Source of the DNA: Gordonia hirsuta DSM 44140 = NBRC 16056
GTDB taxonomy: Bacteria > Actinomycetota > Actinomycetes > Mycobacteriales > Mycobacteriaceae
Length of the DNA stretch: 64,000 nucleotides
Reading direction: 5' to 3'
Assembly: GCF_000333015.1 (NCBI RefSeq)
Contig: NZ_BANT01000002.1
Span: 124,001 to 188,000, forward strand
A program made the translations under genes and the position numbers. Each line of letters begins with the position of its first letter. Positions within the stretch are counted from its first letter, which is position 1. This document shows positions 45,717-54,385 of the stretch, piece after piece. The notes under the pieces are model-generated. The model was not told where the DNA came from. It searched no databases and saw only the letters and a program-made list of their open reading frames with translations.

Positions 45717-46610
45717 GTGAGCGCACGAACGCCCGATGCCGCTGGTCAGACGTCGTCCGAAGGGGATTCGGTGCCGCTGGGACCGACCGGTCGGCCGTAC
45801 CGTGAGATCCCCGAGCCACGACCGCTGGATCGGCACGGGCCGGCCAAGATCATTGCGGTCTGCAACCAGAAGGGCGGCGTCGGCAAGACGACGTCGACCA
45901 TCAACCTGGGCGCTTCGCTGGCCGAGGCCGGCCGCCGGGTGCTGCTGGTGGACCTGGACCCGCAGGGCGCACTGTCGGCGGGCCTGGGTGTGCCGCACCA
46001 CGAACTCGAGGAGACGGTGCACAACCTGCTCGTCGCGCCCTATGCGGCGACCGACGACGTGTTGATCAGCACCCGGGTGGATGGGATGGACCTGCTGCCG
46101 TCGAACATCGACCTGTCGGCGGCCGAGATCCAGCTGGTCAGCGAGGTGGGTCGTGAACAGGCCCTGGCGCGGGCATTGCACCCGGTCGCCGACCGCTACG
46201 ACTACATCCTGATCGACTGCCAGCCGTCCCTGGGACTGCTGACCGTCAACGCCCTGGCCTGCGCCGACAATGTCCTGATCCCGATGGAATGCGAATACTT
46301 CAGCCTGCGTGGACTGGCGCTGCTGACCGACACGATCGACAAAGTGCGTGATCGGCTGAACCCGCGGCTGACACTCGGCGGCATTCTGGTGACGATGTTC
46401 GATTCACGCACTCTGCATTCACGCGAGGTGATGGCGCGCGTCGTCGAGGTCTTCGGAGATGCGGTCTTCGACACCGTCATCAGCCGGACCGTGCGGTTCC
46501 CGGAGACCTCCGTGGCCGGCGAACCGATCACCTCCTGGGCGCCGAAATCAGCCGGCGCGGAGGCGTACCGGAACCTGGCGCGCGAGGTCATCGCCCGTAA
46601 CGAGGGCTGA
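45717..46610 (+). CDS. ParA/Soj family ATPase adjoining scpAB
   Basis: A 297-residue ParA-type ATPase with the deviant Walker A CNQKGGVGKTTSTINLG near residue 55, Walker B YDYILIDCQPSLGLLTVN near 165 and PMECEYFSLRGLALL. The N-terminal 45 residues are polar and disordered-like. The M. tuberculosis counterpart is Rv1708, a second ParA-like protein separate from the parAB of the origin. Location directly upstream of scpA (6 bp) suggests a role in chromosome condensation or segregation, but no ParB partner is adjacent. GTG at 45717 follows GGGGAGGAG. Confidence 0.92.
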   Translation: MSARTPDAAGQTSSEGDSVPLGPTGRPYREIPEPRPLDRHGPAKIIAVCNQKGGVGKTTSTINLGASLAEAGRRVLLVDLDPQGALSAGLGVPHHELEETVHNLLVAPYAATDDVLISTRVDGMDLLPSNIDLSAAEIQLVSEVGREQALARALHPVADRYDYILIDCQPSLGLLTVNALACADNVLIPMECEYFSLRGLALLTDTIDKVRDRLNPRLTLGGILVTMFDSRTLHSREVMARVVEVFGDAVFDTVISRTVRFPETSVAGEPITSWAPKSAGAEAYRNLAREVIARNEG

Positions 46611-46616
46611 CCGCCG

Positions 46617-47462
46617 GTGACGCCCGGCATCGACCTCGAGACCGCCGCCGGCGAGGCAACGGCGGCGCCGGGGCGCTTCGAGGTGAAACTCGACAACTTC
46701 ACCGGACCGTTCGACCTGCTCCTGAATCTGATCAGTCAGCACCGGCTCGACGTCACCGAGGTCGCGCTGCACGTCGTCACCGATGACTTCATCGCCTACA
46801 CCAAGAGCCTCGGCCCCGACGCCGACCTGGAGCAGACCACCGAATTCCTGGTGATCGCCGCGACGCTGCTCGATCTCAAAGCCGCTCGTCTGCTGCCGTC
46901 GGGGGAGGTGGACGACCCCGAGGACCTGGCACTACTGGAGGCCCGCGACCTGCTGTTCGCCCGGTTGCTTCAGTATCGGGCATACAAGCAGGTGGCGCTG
47001 CTCTTCGCGGAGCTGGAAGCTACAGCGCTGCAACGTTATCCGCGTGCGGTATCCCTGGAAGAGCGGTACGCCGAGCTGCTGCCCGAGGTGGAACTGGGTG
47101 TGGACGTCCAGCGCTTCGCAGAGATCGCGGCCGCGGCGATGGCGCCCAAACCACAGCCGACCGTCGGGCTGAGTCATCTACACGGATCCCACGTCTCGGT
47201 CCCCGAACAGGCCAAACGCATCGGCACGCTACTCAGGACGGCCGGCGGCCGGATGCTGACTTTCGCCGAGCTGGTCGCCGACTGCGATAGCGGCTTGGAG
47301 GTGGTCGCCAGTTTCCTGGGGCTGCTGGAGTTGTACCGCGAACGCGCGGTCACCTTCGACCAGGAGGAGGCACTCGGCGAGTTGAAGGTCGGCTGGACCG
47401 GAGACGCCGAGGACGCCGACCTGGAGAAGGCCATGGCCAAAGCCGAGGAGGAATACGGATGA
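46617..47462 (+). CDS. scpA: Segregation and condensation protein A
   Basis: ScpA is the kleisin that bridges SMC heads in the bacterial condensin. The 281-residue product shows the family N-terminus FEVKLDNFTGPFDLLLNLIS, a helical middle (TTEFLVIAATLLDLKAARLL), and a C-terminal winged-helix part (VVASFLGLLELYRERAVTF). GTG at 46617 starts 6 bp after parA, and the stop overlaps scpB (ATGA). Mycobacteriales ScpA works with ScpB and SMC encoded elsewhere. Confidence 0.95.
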   Translation: MTPGIDLETAAGEATAAPGRFEVKLDNFTGPFDLLLNLISQHRLDVTEVALHVVTDDFIAYTKSLGPDADLEQTTEFLVIAATLLDLKAARLLPSGEVDDPEDLALLEARDLLFARLLQYRAYKQVALLFAELEATALQRYPRAVSLEERYAELLPEVELGVDVQRFAEIAAAAMAPKPQPTVGLSHLHGSHVSVPEQAKRIGTLLRTAGGRMLTFAELVADCDSGLEVVASFLGLLELYRERAVTFDQEEALGELKVGWTGDAEDADLEKAMAKAEEEYG

Positions 47463-48178
47463 CCGACGGTCCCGCAGAGAAGGATCGGCCGGTGCAGAGC
47501 GATCCCACCATCGTCGACGAACAGGAACGTTTCCTCGACGACGCCGAACTGCGCGGGGCACTGGAAGCGGTTCTGCTGGTGGTGGATTCGCCGATCTCCA
47601 CCGAGGAACTGGCCACCGTGGTGGATCAGGACCGCATCCGGGTCCGCGAGACGCTGCAGACCATGGCCGGCGAGCTGACCGAGGCCGGCAGCGGCTTCGA
47701 TCTGCGCTTCGCCGGCGACGGCTGGCGCTATTACACCCGTGCCGAGTACGCCCCGTACGTGGAGACCCTGCTGCTCGACGGCACCCGCAGCAAACTGACC
47801 CGCGCCGCGCTGGAGACCCTGGCGGTGATCGCGTACCGGCAACCGGTCACCCGGGCCCGGGTCAGCGCGATCCGCGGCGTCAACGTCGACGGCGTCGTCC
47901 GCACTCTGCTGGCCCGCGGACTGATCACCGAATCCGGCGCCGATGAGTCCACCAATGCGACCATGTACGAGACCACCGAGCTGTTCCTCGAACGACTGGG
48001 GCTGGCCTCGCTGGGTGAACTGCCGGATCTGGCTCCGCTGCTGCCGGACGTCGATGTCATCGACGATCTCGGCGAAGAGCTGCTCGATGACCCGCGATTC
48101 GCCAAACTGAGTGCACCGGCGGCAGAATCGTCCGTGGACGCATCGGCGGAAGTCCTCCGGGAAGCCGACGGTCAGTAG
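47459..48178 (+). CDS. scpB: Segregation and condensation protein B
   Basis: ScpB is the winged-helix dimer that binds ScpA in the SMC condensin. The 239-residue product has two winged-helix domains: the first with LRGALEAVLLVVDSPISTEE, the second with ALETLAVIAYRQPVTRARVS and GLITESGAD. An acidic C-terminal tail of about 45 residues is typical of actinobacterial forms. It overlaps scpA by 4 nt. Confidence 0.95.
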   Translation: MTDGPAEKDRPVQSDPTIVDEQERFLDDAELRGALEAVLLVVDSPISTEELATVVDQDRIRVRETLQTMAGELTEAGSGFDLRFAGDGWRYYTRAEYAPYVETLLLDGTRSKLTRAALETLAVIAYRQPVTRARVSAIRGVNVDGVVRTLLARGLITESGADESTNATMYETTELFLERLGLASLGELPDLAPLLPDVDVIDDLGEELLDDPRFAKLSAPAAESSVDASAEVLREADGQ

Positions 48179-48205
48179 CGTCAACCGGCGCCGAGCGTGG
48201 CGCAC

Positions 48206-48211
48206 GATAGT
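48206..48211 (+). promoter_or_regulatory. Candidate -10 of rluB-cmk-der
   Basis: GATAGT, inside a small CGCAC/GTGCG dyad, stands 48 nt before the rluB ATG; AAGGAAGA precedes that ATG. A short imperfect repeat of ACATAAG lies in the leader. Confidence 0.4.
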
Positions 48212-48258
48212 GCGACTTCGCGCGCCAGCACATAAGAACAACACATAAGGAAGACCTC

Positions 48259-49380
48259 ATGGGAACCGCTAGCCGAGACGGCAGACCGGGACAGGGCAAA
48301 GGCCGCCAGGGCCGGAACGAACAGCGCGGTGGCGAACAGCGCCGCAGCGGACACGGCCGTGGTGAACAAGCCCGTGGTGAACAAGCCCGTGGCGAGCAGC
48401 GTGGCGAGCGCAGCAAGGCCGCCGCCGGTAAGCGGGCCCGGAAGGCCGGCCCGGGTCAGCGTGCCGGGACAGGGAAAGCGGGTCGGCCGGCGCAGCAGGG
48501 CGGCCCCGGCCAGCACGCGTCCAGCCGCAAGCCACATCGCAAGGGCGCGCAACCGGACATCGCCTCCGGCCGGGTCCGGCTGAACAACGCCAAGCCCGCG
48601 CGCAATCAGCGCGTGGAGGCCGAGGGGCCGGGCGCCACCTACGTTTCCGACGGTATGCGTCTGCAGAAGGTGCTGGCGGCCGCCGGCGTGGCCTCGCGCC
48701 GCGGCGCCGAAGAACTCATCGCTGCCGGACGCGTGGAGGTCGACGGCCAGATCGTCGTCGAACAGGGGCTGAGGATCGATCCGTCGACCGCGATCATCAA
48801 GGTCGACGGTGCGCGCGTGGTGATCGACGAGTCCAAGCAGTACCTCGCTTTGAACAAGCCCAAGGGCTGGCAGTCGACGATGAGCGACGAACAGGGGCGC
48901 CCCTGCATCGGGGACCTGGTGTCCGAGCGGGTGATGGCCGGTCAGCGGCTGTTCCACGTCGGACGGCTCGACGCGGACACCGAAGGACTGATCCTGCTGA
49001 CCAACGACGGCGAGCTCGCCCACCGGCTGATGCATCCGTCGTTCGAGGTGCCCAAGACCTACCTGGCGAGCGTCCGCGGACAGGTTCCGCGCGGTCTGGG
49101 CCGCGTCCTGCGTCAGGGCGTGGAGCTCGACGACGGGCCCGCCGCGGTCGACGAATTCGCGGTCCTGGAACTCAACGAGGGACGCAGTCTTGTGCGACTG
49201 ATCCTGCATGAGGGACGCAAGCACATCGTGCGCCGGCTGCTGGCCGAGGTGGGGTTCCCGGTGGAGTCCCTGGTGCGCACCGATATCGGGCCGATCACCT
49301 TGGGTAAACAGCGCCCGGGCAGCCTGCGCGTTCTCGACAGCAAGGAGATCGGCGCACTGTACAAGGCGGTGGGAATGTGA
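48259..49380 (+). CDS. rluB: Large-subunit pseudouridine synthase (RluB type) with long basic N-terminus
   Basis: RluB-type enzymes isomerise a uridine of 23S rRNA (U2605 in E. coli). The 373-residue product has a low-complexity basic N-terminal region of about 125 residues (Gly, Arg, Gln and Lys, with repeated RGEQA). An S4 domain ([20 protein letters not shown]) and the catalytic domain with the active-site Asp in [19 protein letters not shown] follow, with [19 protein letters not shown] later. The N-terminal region probably binds RNA or ribosomes. Co-directional and overlapping with cmk. Confidence 0.93.
   Translation: MGTASRDGRPGQGKGRQGRNEQRGGEQRRSGHGRGEQARGEQARGEQRGERSKAAAGKRARKAGPGQRAGTGKAGRPAQQGGPGQHASSRKPHRKGAQPDIASGRVRLNNAKPARNQRVEAEGPGATYVSDGMRLQKVLAAAGVASRRGAEELIAAGRVEVDGQIVVEQGLRIDPSTAIIKVDGARVVIDESKQYLALNKPKGWQSTMSDEQGRPCIGDLVSERVMAGQRLFHVGRLDADTEGLILLTNDGELAHRLMHPSFEVPKTYLASVRGQVPRGLGRVLRQGVELDDGPAAVDEFAVLELNEGRSLVRLILHEGRKHIVRRLLAEVGFPVESLVRTDIGPITLGKQRPGSLRVLDSKEIGALYKAVGM
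48351..48408 (+). repeat. Short repeats encoding RGEQ-type units in rluB
   Basis: A CGTGGTGAACAAGC-like unit of about 15 bp occurs about three to four times, the later copies degenerate, producing the Arg-Gly-Glu-Gln repeats of the RluB N-terminus. Likely a slippage-prone coding repeat. Confidence 0.6.
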
Positions 49381-50078
49381 GCACGGTGAACGATTCGGTC
49401 GATGTGATCGCGATCGACGGGCCTGCCGGGACCGGGAAGTCCACGGTGGCCGGACTGCTCGCCGAGCGCGTGGGTGCGCACTATCTGGACACCGGTGCGA
49501 TGTACCGTGCGGCGACGCTGGCGGTGCTGCGAGCGGGCGTCGACCCGGCCGATGCGACTGCGGTCGGGCAGGTCGTCGGGCCGCGGCAGATCCGGGTGAT
49601 GGCCGGCAGTACCGGTGAGACGGTGGTCTACCTCGACGGTGCCGATGTCTCGCGGGAGATCCGCACCGATGCGGTCACCGGCGCGGTGTCGGCGGTGTCG
49701 GCGCATCCGGCGGTGCGGGACAAACTGGTGGCACTGCAGCGCAGTCATGCCGAATCGGAGTTCTTGGTGGTCGAGGGCCGGGACATCGGCACCGTCGTCT
49801 TCCCGAATGCGGCGGTGAAGGTGTTCCTGACCGCGACGCCGCAGGCGCGCGCGCAGCGGCGTCACCTGCAGAACCTGGAGGCGGGCCGCGACAGCGACCT
49901 GTCAGCGGTGCTCGAGAGCGTGAATCGCCGTGACCACCTGGACTCGACCCGCGCGGTCAGTCCACTACGTGCCGCCGACGATGCGGTGCAGATCGATACC
50001 AGTGACCTGACCTTGGACGAGGTGCTCGACCGGCTGACGGAGCTCGTCGGCGAGCGGATCGGAGTACGTGATGTCTGA
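49377..50078 (+). CDS. cmk: Cytidylate kinase
   Basis: Cmk phosphorylates CMP and dCMP. The 233-residue P-loop kinase has [20 protein letters not shown] near residue 12, [18 protein letters not shown], and [15 protein letters not shown] (the conserved RDIG). Catalytic-lid arginines occur in [14 protein letters not shown]. The GTG at 49377 overlaps the rluB stop, and the gene's end overlaps der by 8 nt. The scpA-scpB-rluB-cmk-der order is conserved in Mycobacteriales. Confidence 0.95.
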   Translation: MSTVNDSVDVIAIDGPAGTGKSTVAGLLAERVGAHYLDTGAMYRAATLAVLRAGVDPADATAVGQVVGPRQIRVMAGSTGETVVYLDGADVSREIRTDAVTGAVSAVSAHPAVRDKLVALQRSHAESEFLVVEGRDIGTVVFPNAAVKVFLTATPQARAQRRHLQNLEAGRDSDLSAVLESVNRRDHLDSTRAVSPLRAADDAVQIDTSDLTLDEVLDRLTELVGERIGVRDV

Positions 50079-51501
50079 CGAGATCTTTGACGAGGGTGCC
50101 CTGCCCGGTGACGGGACCTGGAGCGATGAGGCCGACTGGGAACTCTCCGACTTCGTGATCGACGAGGACGGCGGCGAGACCGAGAAGCTGCCGGTCGTCG
50201 CCATCGTCGGACGCCCCAACGTCGGCAAGTCGACGCTGGTGAACCGGATCATCGGGCGCCGCGAGGCCGTGGTGGAGGACGTCCCCGGGGTGACCCGCGA
50301 CCGGGTCTCGTATCCGGCGTTGTGGAACGGCCGCCGCTTCATGGTCACCGACACCGGCGGGTGGGAGCCCGACGCCAAGGGGCTGCAGCAGTCGATCAGC
50401 GAGCAGGCCGAACTGGCCATGCGTACCGCCGATCTGATCGTGCTGGTCGTCGATGCGACGGTGGGTGCGACGACGACCGATGAGGCGGTCGCACGGGCGC
50501 TGCGTCGATCCAAGACCCCGGTCCTGCTGGCGGCCAACAAGGTCGACTCCGAGCGGGTCGAAGCCGATGCGGCGACCCTGTGGTCGCTGGGGCTGGGGGA
50601 GCCGCACATGATCTCGGCATCGCACGGGCGCGGCACCGCTGACCTGCTCGATCTGATCCTGGAGGAGCTTCCCGAGACCCCGCGTGAGCGCTTCGTCGCC
50701 GGTGGACCGCGACGGATCGCACTGCTGGGTAAGCCGAACGTCGGTAAGAGCTCACTGCTGAATCGTCTTGCCGGGGAAGAGCGTTCGGTGGTCGACGATG
50801 TCGCCGGCACCACCGTCGACCCGGTCGACGAGATCATCGAGCTGGACGGGCGACTGTGGCAGTTCGTGGATACCGCAGGCCTGCGACGGAAGGTCCGGAC
50901 CGCCACCGGGCACGAGTACTACGCCTCCCTGCGGACGCGTTCGGCGCTGGACTCGTCGGAGTTGGCACTGCTGCTGATCGACGCGAGCCAGACGATCACC
51001 GAACAGGATCTGCGGGTGCTGTCGATGATCATCGACTCCGGCCGGGCATTGGTCGTCGTCTTCAACAAGTGGGATCTGGTCGACGAGGACCGCCGGTACG
51101 ACCTGGACAAGGAGATCGACCGGGAACTGGCCCGCGTGCCGTGGGCCCGCCGCATCAACATCTCCGCCGAGACCGGTCGCAGTGTGCAGAAACTGGTGCC
51201 GGTGATGGAGCAGGCGCTGGCGTCGTGGGACAAGCGAGTGCCCACGGGCCGCCTGAACAGCTGGCTCAAGGACATCGTGGCCGCCAACCCGCCGCCGGCG
51301 CGCGGTGGACGGGCTCCGCGGGTGATGTTCGCCACCCAGGCGGCGACCCGTCCGCCGACGTTCGTGCTGTTCACCACGGGCTTCCTGGAGGCCGGCTATC
51401 GCCGTTTCGTCGAGCGCAAACTGCGGGAGGAATTCGACTTCACCGGCTCGCCGGTGCGGGTGAACGTCCGGGTGCGCGAAAAGCGCGACCGCAAGAAGTA
51501 G
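50071..51501 (+). CDS. der: Tandem GTPase Der (EngA), ribosome assembly
   Basis: Der is an essential double GTPase for 50S ribosome assembly. The 476-residue product has two G domains: the first with [16 protein letters not shown] and VADTGG-like DTGGWEPDA, the second with [16 protein letters not shown] and DTAGLRRK, plus NKWD. A KH-like C-terminal domain ([19 protein letters not shown]) closes it. An acidic N-terminal tail of about 40 residues precedes the first G domain. The ATG at 50071 is preferred over the adjacent GTG because GGAG is 6 nt upstream of it. Overlaps cmk. Confidence 0.95.
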   Translation: MSDEIFDEGALPGDGTWSDEADWELSDFVIDEDGGETEKLPVVAIVGRPNVGKSTLVNRIIGRREAVVEDVPGVTRDRVSYPALWNGRRFMVTDTGGWEPDAKGLQQSISEQAELAMRTADLIVLVVDATVGATTTDEAVARALRRSKTPVLLAANKVDSERVEADAATLWSLGLGEPHMISASHGRGTADLLDLILEELPETPRERFVAGGPRRIALLGKPNVGKSSLLNRLAGEERSVVDDVAGTTVDPVDEIIELDGRLWQFVDTAGLRRKVRTATGHEYYASLRTRSALDSSELALLLIDASQTITEQDLRVLSMIIDSGRALVVVFNKWDLVDEDRRYDLDKEIDRELARVPWARRINISAETGRSVQKLVPVMEQALASWDKRVPTGRLNSWLKDIVAANPPPARGGRAPRVMFATQAATRPPTFVLFTTGFLEAGYRRFVERKLREEFDFTGSPVRVNVRVREKRDRKK

Positions 51502-51529
51502 CGAGACCCGAGGGCGGCGGTGGCTGTGG

Positions 51530-51535
51530 AATACT
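51530..51535 (+). promoter_or_regulatory. -10 hexamer, probable leaderless promoter
   Basis: AATACT ends 7 nt before the ATG at 51543, with no ribosome site between them. Confidence 0.4.
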
Positions 51536-51542
51536 GCGGGTC

Positions 51543-51842
51543 ATGCTGATCATCGGAATCATCCTCTGGGGAATGCTCATCGGCGCTGCCGCGCAGCTGC
51601 TGCTGGGCGCCAACAAGCACGGTGGAGTCAACTGGACCGTGGCCTTGGCGGCCGGAATCGTGGGCTCCTTCCTGGGCGGATTGATCATCGGGCTGATCAC
51701 CGGACACGGTTTCGAGTTCCGTCCCAGCGGCATCATCGGCTCGCTGGTGGGGGCGTTGATCCTGACCGCACTGTGGGTCTGGTTCGATCGAAACAAGGGC
51801 AATCCGGCGCTGATGGCCGACGCCGGCAAGGGCGATTCGTGA
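51543..51842 (+). CDS. GlsB/YeaQ/YmgE-family small membrane protein
   Basis: A 99-residue integral membrane protein with three hydrophobic segments: IIGIILWGMLIGAAAQLLLG, VALAAGIVGSFLGGLIIGLI and IIGSLVGALILTALWVWF. The glycine-rich pattern with a G-x-x-x-G spacing is that of the transglycosylase-associated (GlsB/YeaQ) stress-response family, whose function is not settled. Likely in the cytoplasmic membrane. The ATG at 51543 is probably leaderless. It is followed by tRNA-Pro. Confidence 0.85.
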   Translation: MLIIGIILWGMLIGAAAQLLLGANKHGGVNWTVALAAGIVGSFLGGLIIGLITGHGFEFRPSGIIGSLVGALILTALWVWFDRNKGNPALMADAGKGDS

Positions 51843-51860
51843 ACGCTGTAGCGCGTGCGC

Positions 51861-51866
51861 TAAGGT
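51861..51866 (+). promoter_or_regulatory. Candidate -10 of tRNA-Pro
   Basis: TAAGGT lies 40 nt before the first tRNA base, within an otherwise GC-rich gap. Confidence 0.35.
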
Positions 51867-51906
51867 AACAATCGCTCCGCACGAAGGAGTGCTCCGCAAG
51901 GAGAAA

Positions 51907-52034
<128 letters not shown>

Positions 52035-52055
52035 ATTCACCCCCAAACCGCCCGG

Positions 52056-52696
52056 AACGCTGTCGAAGCCCATGTCGCCACCGCCGACATCACGCTCGAC
52101 GCGGTCCTGGACGCTGCGATTGTCCCGGTCATATTTGTTGCTGCTGACATGGTGGTGGACGCCTAGATCACGGTGCTGGTGGACACGTTGGGCAGTGGAG
52201 TCAAGCTCGGCGCAGACATCACCGCTGAGGTGGAGTGTCGGAGGATGTGCAGCAGGACAGACCGGTCACCGCTTCAATCGCCACCGCGATCACGGTGTCG
52301 GGCATCGTGGCCGCCACAGGAATGACTGGCGAACACGCCACGGCACCCATCACCCAAACTGGCTCGGTGTCGGCGCCGTCGGACAAGGTCACCACCTTGC
52401 ATATGGAGCGGATCGGCGGGGCATGAGTTGTCTGGATCGGCACCACCATCACCACCGGATTCGGCGGCAACGCGACCTCGAACGCGCTCCCGGGTTCCAG
52501 CTCATGGTCGGCCACCCTCCACCTAATAGTCAATGTCGGCTCGCAGTGGGTCATCGACGGAGCTGTCGAAAGCGCAATCGGAGCGGGCACCGCTTCGATG
52601 ACCCGCACTATTTCGGCGTCAACGTCGATCGGCCTCTACATCACAGTTGGTGGGACCACCTCGAACACCTCTTGTTTGGAGATCGTGCCCGCCTAA
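52056..52696 (+). pseudogene. Decayed phage-structural-like gene
   Basis: The translation is coherent but broken. From 52056 it reads an Ala/Val/Asp/Thr-rich pattern (ATADITLDAVLDAAIVPV), meets an in-frame TAG at 52164, and continues through GADITAEVE. The frame shifts between about 52225 and 52240, then runs through ITVSGIVAATGMTG to a TGA at 52424. It resumes in that frame through SSSWSATLHLIVNVGSQWVI and ends at TAA 52694-52696 with SLEIVPA-like CLEIVPA. The repetitive first part and beta-rich C-terminal part with a hydrophobic end resemble tail-fibre or minor-tail proteins of actinophages; that match is inference. No start codon or ribosome site is visible, so the 5' end is lost. Its own terminator follows at 52711. 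Confidence 0.65.
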
Positions 52697-52710
52697 CGCC
52701 CGCACTTTGG

Positions 52711-52741
52711 CCGCCTCACCTACGGAAGGGGCGGTTTTTTT
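52711..52741 (+). terminator. Intrinsic terminator after the decayed gene
   Basis: CCGCCTC pairs with GGGGCGG (one wobble), 10-nt loop, then a run of seven T. The upstream gene is a pseudogene, but this terminator remains intact. Confidence 0.75.
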
Positions 52742-52810
52742 GTGCATCCCCGGGTCACCCGTTCAGCCGACAGGTAGTCCGAACCAGGTAACACCGACAC
52801 CACCGGCGAC

Positions 52811-52816
52811 TAGGGT
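52811..52816 (+). promoter_or_regulatory. Candidate -10 of the island nuclease gene
   Basis: TAGGGT stands 43 nt before the GTG at 52854, downstream of the terminator at 52711, so the nuclease gene can be an independent transcription unit. GGGGAGGG (52837-52844) is the ribosome site. Confidence 0.45.
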
Positions 52817-52853
52817 TCCCAACCATCCGTGCCTAGGGGAGGGACCTGCACCA

Positions 52854-53978
52854 GTGAGCATCGCTGAAGCCATCAAGAATCTGGCTAAGAAAGTCCAGAA
52901 CACCAAAGACACCATCGCTACCGAAGAGGCCACCAAGAACGCCCTCATCATGCCGTTCATCTCCAATGTCTTGGGCTATGACGTCTTCGACCCCACCGAA
53001 GTCGTCCCAGAGTTCACAGCCGATGTCGGGCTCAAGAAGGGCGAGAAAGTCGACTACGCGATCTTCCACAACGGCGCCGTGCAGATCCTCATCGAATGCA
53101 AACCGATCGGCGCCACGCTCGACCTGCACCACGCCGGCCAACTATTCCGCTACTTCTCGGTCACCTCGGCGCGGATCGCGATCCTCACCAACGGCCGGGA
53201 ATACCAGATCTTCACCGACGGTGACATGCCCAACCGGATGGACGAGAAACCGTTCCTGGTCTTCGATCTCCTCGACCTGGACCGCAGTCTCCTGCCGGAG
53301 GTGCAGAAGCTCGCCAAGGATTCGTTCGACCTGGACTCGGTCATCAACGCCGCCCAGGAACTCAAGTACGTCGGCGGTATCCGCCGGATCATCAGCAACG
53401 AAGTGAAAGCTCCCTCCGACGACTGGATCCGGTACTTCGTCAGCCGTGTCTACGATGGCAAAGCAACGCAGCGGGTCCTCGAACAGTTCCGGCCGCTGGT
53501 ATCCAAAGCGGTCAACCAGTACATCGGCGCCCAGGTCAACGATCGCCTCAAGACAGCACTGGGTGAGGATGCGGCGTCGGCGACGAACGAACCGGAACCC
53601 GCACGCCCAGCCGCGGCCGTCGACACACCAGCCGCCCAAGAGATTGCCGCGGCGCCGGAGCCGGATCCGGAATCGGACATCGTCACCACCGAAGAGGAAC
53701 TCGAGGGATTCAACATCGTGCGCGCGATCGCCGTAGCGGAGGTTCCACCAGAGCGGGTCGTCTACCGGGACGCTAAAGCCTATTTCGCGGTGCTGCTCGA
53801 CGACAACAACCGCAAACCGATTATCCGGCTGCACCTCAACGGCAAGACAGTCAAGTATGTGACGACGTTCGAGACCAGCAACGCCGGCACGCGTCACGAC
53901 ATCGAATCGGTCATCGACATCTACAACGTGGCTGATCCGATCCGGGCGGCGATCCGTCGGCACGAACGGGAAGCATGA
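52854..53978 (+). CDS. Stand-alone HsdR-N-like PD-(D/E)XK nuclease
   Basis: A 374-residue protein matching the N-terminal nuclease part of type I restriction enzyme R subunits, as found in stand-alone COG4748-type proteins. Residues 28-60 have the family stretch KNALIMPFISNVLGYDVFD and PEFTADVGLKKGEKVDY. The catalytic core is Asp67 (KVDYAI) and Glu81-x-Lys83 in ILIECKPIG, followed by GQLFRYFSVTSARIAILTNG. No helicase motifs follow. An Ala/Pro/Glu-rich linker (about 240-285) leads to a second conserved domain of about 90 residues (GFNIVRAIAVAEV to the end). No HsdM or HsdS is nearby. Codon use is visibly more AT-rich than the neighbours in places. It lies between the two tRNA-Pro repeats and is their only intact gene; a role in nucleic-acid restriction is inferred. 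GTG at 52854 was chosen by ribosome site and family start. Confidence 0.85.
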   Translation: MSIAEAIKNLAKKVQNTKDTIATEEATKNALIMPFISNVLGYDVFDPTEVVPEFTADVGLKKGEKVDYAIFHNGAVQILIECKPIGATLDLHHAGQLFRYFSVTSARIAILTNGREYQIFTDGDMPNRMDEKPFLVFDLLDLDRSLLPEVQKLAKDSFDLDSVINAAQELKYVGGIRRIISNEVKAPSDDWIRYFVSRVYDGKATQRVLEQFRPLVSKAVNQYIGAQVNDRLKTALGEDAASATNEPEPARPAAAVDTPAAQEIAAAPEPDPESDIVTTEEELEGFNIVRAIAVAEVPPERVVYRDAKAYFAVLLDDNNRKPIIRLHLNGKTVKYVTTFETSNAGTRHDIESVIDIYNVADPIRAAIRRHEREA

Positions 53979-54118
53979 GTGTCGACGACTTCGAGGCGCC
54001 TGACCCGATCGGGCTGTAGGCGCTGGTGGAGCTCGCGCAGGTCGACGTGATGGCCCGTGTCGAAGCACTGCTCGAAGCGGTGGTCAGGTCTAAACCCTTA
54101 CCGCTCCGTAAGACCTGA
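53975..54118 (+). pseudogene. 47-codon open frame interrupted by an amber codon
   Basis: ATG at 53975 overlaps the nuclease stop (ATGA). It reads MSVDDFEAPDPIGL, then TAG at 54017-54019, then ALVELAQVDVMARVEALLEA and ends RKT-TGA at 54116-54118. The helical second half suggests a formerly coding sequence coupled to the nuclease gene. I do not recognise a family. Confidence 0.45.
54084..54118. repeat. Inverted repeat at the end of the island
   Basis: TCAGGTCT (54084-54091) and AGACCTGA (54111-54118) form a perfect 8-bp stem; a short inner TAC/GTA pairing is possible. No T-run. Confidence 0.5.
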
Positions 54119-54212
54119 GACCGACAGTACTGTTCGGACGGTGCGATACTCGCTGACACTTGGACGTGCATCGACACCAGACGACCCCCGAAACATGATA
54201 ATTCGTGTACAT

Positions 54213-54297
54213 GGGGTCGCAGGTTCAGTTCTTGTCAGCCCGACCGGTTATGCAGTTCAGCCGGCCGTCCCGAATCTCGGGGAGGGCGGTTTTCTGC
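54213..54297 (+). repeat. Direct repeat copy 2: partial tRNA-Pro plus terminator (candidate att)
   Basis: Matches 51950-52034 at 75 of 85 positions. It contains the T arm and 3' acceptor strand of tRNA-Pro but no 5' half, so it cannot make a tRNA. The terminator part (54261-54294) has stem mismatches and looks weakened. Defines the far boundary of the island. Confidence 0.75.
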
Positions 54298-54371
54298 AGC
54301 TTCGACCGGACTCGGAGCTAGGTGCTGCGACGACGGGGTCTGCCGCCACTGCGCGTGCGGTCCGGACACGG

Positions 54372-54377
54372 TAACTT
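54372..54377 (+). promoter_or_regulatory. Candidate -10, near-leaderless
   Basis: TAACTT ends 8 nt before the ATG at 54386 of the FUSC-like gene. Confidence 0.45.
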
Positions 54378-54385
54378 GCCTGAAC

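Noticed and set aside
52219-52608. A 129-residue open frame on the minus strand within the island
   Set aside because: It is the shadow of the decayed plus-strand gene, whose translation has coherent repeats and a matching terminator.
54213-54297. A second tRNA-Pro gene
   Set aside because: Only the T arm, 3' acceptor strand and terminator are present; there is no D arm or anticodon arm upstream.
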